Part shown: one piece after another, positions 62,801 through 64,000 of the stretch
Numbering within the stretch: position 1 is the first letter of the stretch
How the letters are laid out: each line of letters opens with the position of its first letter
Made by a program: the position numbers and the translations under genes
The notes under the pieces: generated by a model
Told to the model about the DNA's origin: nothing
The model's input: the letters and a program-made list of their open reading frames with translations, nothing else
The model's database searches: none
From: Paracentrotus lividus
Taxonomy: Eukaryota > Echinodermata > Echinoidea > Camarodonta > Echinidae
DNA length: 64,000 nt
Reading direction: 5' to 3'
NCBI GenBank assembly: GCA_940671915.1
Contig: CALNVZ010003434.1
Location: forward strand, 9,823,904-9,887,903

Positions 62801-63200
62801 AGAACTTTGTTTTCCACTATTTTGATATTATCAATTTTGACCCTTTTGGCCACCCATATAAAAAGGGAAATGAGAAAATTTACAAAGATTAAAAAGAAAA
62901 TCCACTTTGTAATTGGCATGCATGATGCAAGACAGGATGTCAGGAGAGTGAAACAAAGGGTCAAAGTTCATCACCATGACAACACGAGAGAGCGACTGCA
63001 ACAAACCTGAGAGGGAGCTTGAGGAAGCGGAATCGTAGGACCGTGTGGTCAACTTGTCATAAATCGTGTTCTGGTCCCAGATAAAGGGGGAGCTCCGCCC
63101 GCTCGAAGGGGCGGGAGAATTGGCAAAGATGTAGCAATTCTCCTCTGCCGGGCGGGATGTGTCGGGCAGGGTTTGATAATAGGGGGAACATAGGTTAGGT
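50883..63200 (-). CDS. SYNRG: Synergin gamma (AP-1 gamma-subunit-binding protein), 3' part
   Basis: Exons in transcript order: 63007-63200 (probable), 57223-58767, 56773-56868, 56361-56453, 55978-56082, 55466-55564, 54473-54582, 52876-53026, 52045-52101, 51503-51594, 50883-51122. From 58767 on, phases agree throughout and give about 862 aa. The long exon is disordered and studded with acidic-Phe motifs (SFDDFKS, DDFGDFGDF, DEFADFQQ, ETFGDFQ, DSFGDFTS) of the type that bind the ear domains of AP-1 gamma and GGA adaptors at the trans-Golgi network. The end is diagnostic for synergin gamma: EWEKCLTKC, SSSSVCSEV, IEVYRVACRI, IWNNLSAF, ACGVCLLNVDSRSK and KLSYGGRQYHATCANLWVN. The N-terminal part with the EH domain lies beyond the window. 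The SPFIWDQNTIYDKLTTRSY exon at 63007-63200 fits by phase, but I do not recognise its sequence. Confidence 0.93.
52600..52784 (-). mobile_element. tRNA-derived SINE in a SYNRG intron
   Basis: Read on the minus strand the head has an A box (TTGGCTCAGTGGATAGAGC) and a B box (GGTCATGGTTCAAACCCC), followed by a non-tRNA body with GGATAGAGCAACGTCG and a second gene-unrelated 3' part. It lies in the same orientation as SYNRG. The body differs from that of the SINE at 27890, so it is a different family. Confidence 0.8.
53159..53677. mobile_element. mariner/Tc1-type MITE in a SYNRG intron
   Basis: The left end CAGTGCGTCCCAAAAAAAAG and the complement of the right end (CTGTGCATCCCAAATAAAAG) match, with TA on both outer sides. 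GTGAGCCTCATATTAAAAT on the left also pairs with ATTTTAATATACGAGGCTC on the right. The interior is not a transposase. Confidence 0.85.
53917..54109. mobile_element. Long hairpin (MITE-like) in a SYNRG intron
   Basis: An arm of about 55 bp (AATTTGTATGAAAATAATCA, then CTCTAAATTGGCAATGGAAAG) is followed some 80 bp later by an almost perfect complement. The pairing is tight enough to fold as one long RNA stem in either transcript. Target duplications are not clear. Confidence 0.7.
55270..55425 (+). repeat. Dispersed repeat with GGTTTAGGG and GGAGCAATTGTC words
   Basis: Second member of the family noted at 37770-37880 and 60670-61605: TTAGGTTTAGGGTAAGG, GAAGTTAGTCATTTGAT, GCGGAGCAATTGTCA. It lies in the SYNRG intron before exon 55466-55564 as drawn. 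Confidence 0.55.
55466..57320 (-). repeat. SYNRG tandem exon array (five DSFGDF-type modules)
   Basis: Four small exons (56773-56868, 56361-56453, 55978-56082, 55466-55564) and the 3' end of the long exon (57223 to about 57320) all encode one module: an acidic DDDRER-type stretch, VDSFGDFTSADTSE, then a Pro/Lys tail. All four small exons are phase 1-1 and 31 to 35 codons long. Their introns are also alike, each starting upstream with GACTGATCAG-type acceptors and sharing GACAGACA-rich sequence, so exon plus intron was duplicated as a unit of about 380-510 bp. One module reads DSFGGF (56773-56868) and another DSFGDFISSDSS (55978-56082). Confidence 0.85.
56659..56693. repeat. Solo hairpin GCCTCTG...CAGAGGC in the exon array
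   Basis: GCCTCTGGCACCACC pairs with GGTAGCAGAGGC and is followed by ATAAAAA. This matches the terminal hairpin of the element at 45802-46557 in layout. It lies in the intron between the first two small array exons. Confidence 0.6.
58768..63006 (-). other. Large SYNRG intron
   Basis: Non-coding by all signs between the probable exon 63007-63200 and the long exon. It contains a repeat of the GGTTAGGG/GGAGCAAAT family (60670-61605) split by a piggyBac-like MITE, and a GACAGATA-rich stretch (61620-61960). 58770-60600 is AT-rich with nothing recognisable. Confidence 0.55.
60717..61499. mobile_element. piggyBac-like MITE with TTAA duplication
   Basis: Terminal repeats CCCTAATCAGACTGGGG and its exact complement CCCCAGTCTGATTAGGG are bounded by TTAA at 60717-60720 and 61496-61499. 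TTAA plus a CCCT start is the piggyBac signature. Just inside each end sits a palindrome of the form GGGGGCCATCATGGCCCCC. The interior (775 bp) has no transposase. It splits a member of the GGTTAGGG/GGAGCAAAT repeat family, which continues on both sides, so it is the younger of the two. Confidence 0.85.
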
Positions 63201-64000
63201 CTTAAAATGTTATACATGAATTAAAAATAAAAAAAAGCATAGACTCATAGATTATTCAGTGAGTACTTTGAATAGTTTTATGAAAAGGTGGAAAACCAGT
63301 TGCCATGTTAAGATTGGTTGTCATACAAAAGTCATGTTTTATATGAGAAGAATACAATTGTGTGTATGTATTTATGGAAATGAAAGCATTATTAAGTCAT
63401 TATTCTAAAATAATGACTACAAATGTAAAAAAAACAATTATTTTGGAAATATTCTAATGAATACGGTGTGACTTATACGGCCATCATTTATCCAGACTCC
63501 AAGCTATTAACCGGCCATGTCCTCTCACCAGTTTCCCAACATGGTCGGATACATATAAATTACCAAATGTGATTTCAAATAGGACAATGGCATGACCAAC
63601 AAAAAGAAAAATACCTATAAAAACTTTGTAATAGGTTTTAAACAACTAAAAATAAAAAAAATAAAATAAATTTAGGGCAGTACATGTAGATTTCACATTG
63701 AATGAGTGCATCATAATCCTTAATGTTTACAGAATAGACAAATTAATTAACGAGATAAAAGAAAATTAAAAGTGTATATAAGTTGTATCTAATTTTGCAA
63801 TTACATGTAACCGTTTTAAGCCATTGTGGGCACAAACCATCATGTACAATGTACCATCAAAATTTGTTTATTCATAAGGTCATATCAATATATAGACTAA
63901 GAAGAGTTTAAATATTTATCCAACAAAATACTCAAGATAAATCATTACAACAATAGTCTTTCCTAAAAATAAAAAAAACTATGCATAGGATTTAGAGATG
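63201..64000. other. AT-rich non-coding end of the window
   Basis: No exon, repeat or RNA gene is recognisable. By context it is SYNRG intron sequence upstream of the probable exon 63007-63200. Confidence 0.4.

Overview
The window is spliced animal nuclear DNA: AT-rich, with small exons bounded by GT..AG and full of short inverted-repeat elements. I infer a marine invertebrate deuterostome, most likely an echinoderm and perhaps a sea urchin. The basis is the animal gene set (MED21, GDPD1, a testis-specific-type kinase, synergin gamma) together with the style of the MITEs and tRNA-derived SINEs; no single marker proves the species. One assembly gap of 654 N lies at 36794-37447.

Layout. (1) 1-4398: repeats only, including a TTAA-flanked foldback element. 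(2) 4399-12968, plus strand: a ten-exon TSSK-family serine/threonine kinase with an unusually long C-terminal tail (about 708 aa). (3) 12969-17484: intergenic, with a foldback element built from GTTGGTTAA motifs. (4) 17485-21923, plus strand: a five-exon gene for a 286-aa protein with the PhnD-type periplasmic-binding-protein fold but no signal peptide. A second, broken copy of its third exon is interrupted by a MITE. (5) 21924-28503: repeats. (6) 28504-32590, minus strand: MED21, a Mediator subunit, in four exons, with a truncated LINE in an intron. (7) 32729-39809, plus strand: GDPD1-type lysophospholipase D in nine exons, head to head with MED21 across only 138 bp. (8) 39810-50882: repeats, including a 2.6 kb palindromic foldback and an element whose tandem units carry nuclear-receptor DR1 sequences. 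(9) 50883 to about 63200, minus strand: the 3' part of synergin gamma (SYNRG), ending with the family's conserved C-terminal domain. It contains a tandem array of duplicated exons encoding repeated DSFGDF adaptor-ear motifs. Its 5' end lies outside the window.

The genes do not form a pathway. They are a Mediator subunit sharing a promoter with a membrane lipid hydrolase, a clathrin-adaptor accessory protein, a probable sperm kinase, and an orphan binding protein. The most unusual host features are the SYNRG exon array, the duplicated SYNRG terminal exon piece, the animal PhnD-like gene with its MITE-broken exon copy, and the MED21/GDPD1 bidirectional promoter. I saw no CRISPR array, no rRNA, no free-standing tRNA gene and no convincing retroviral or Polinton copy.
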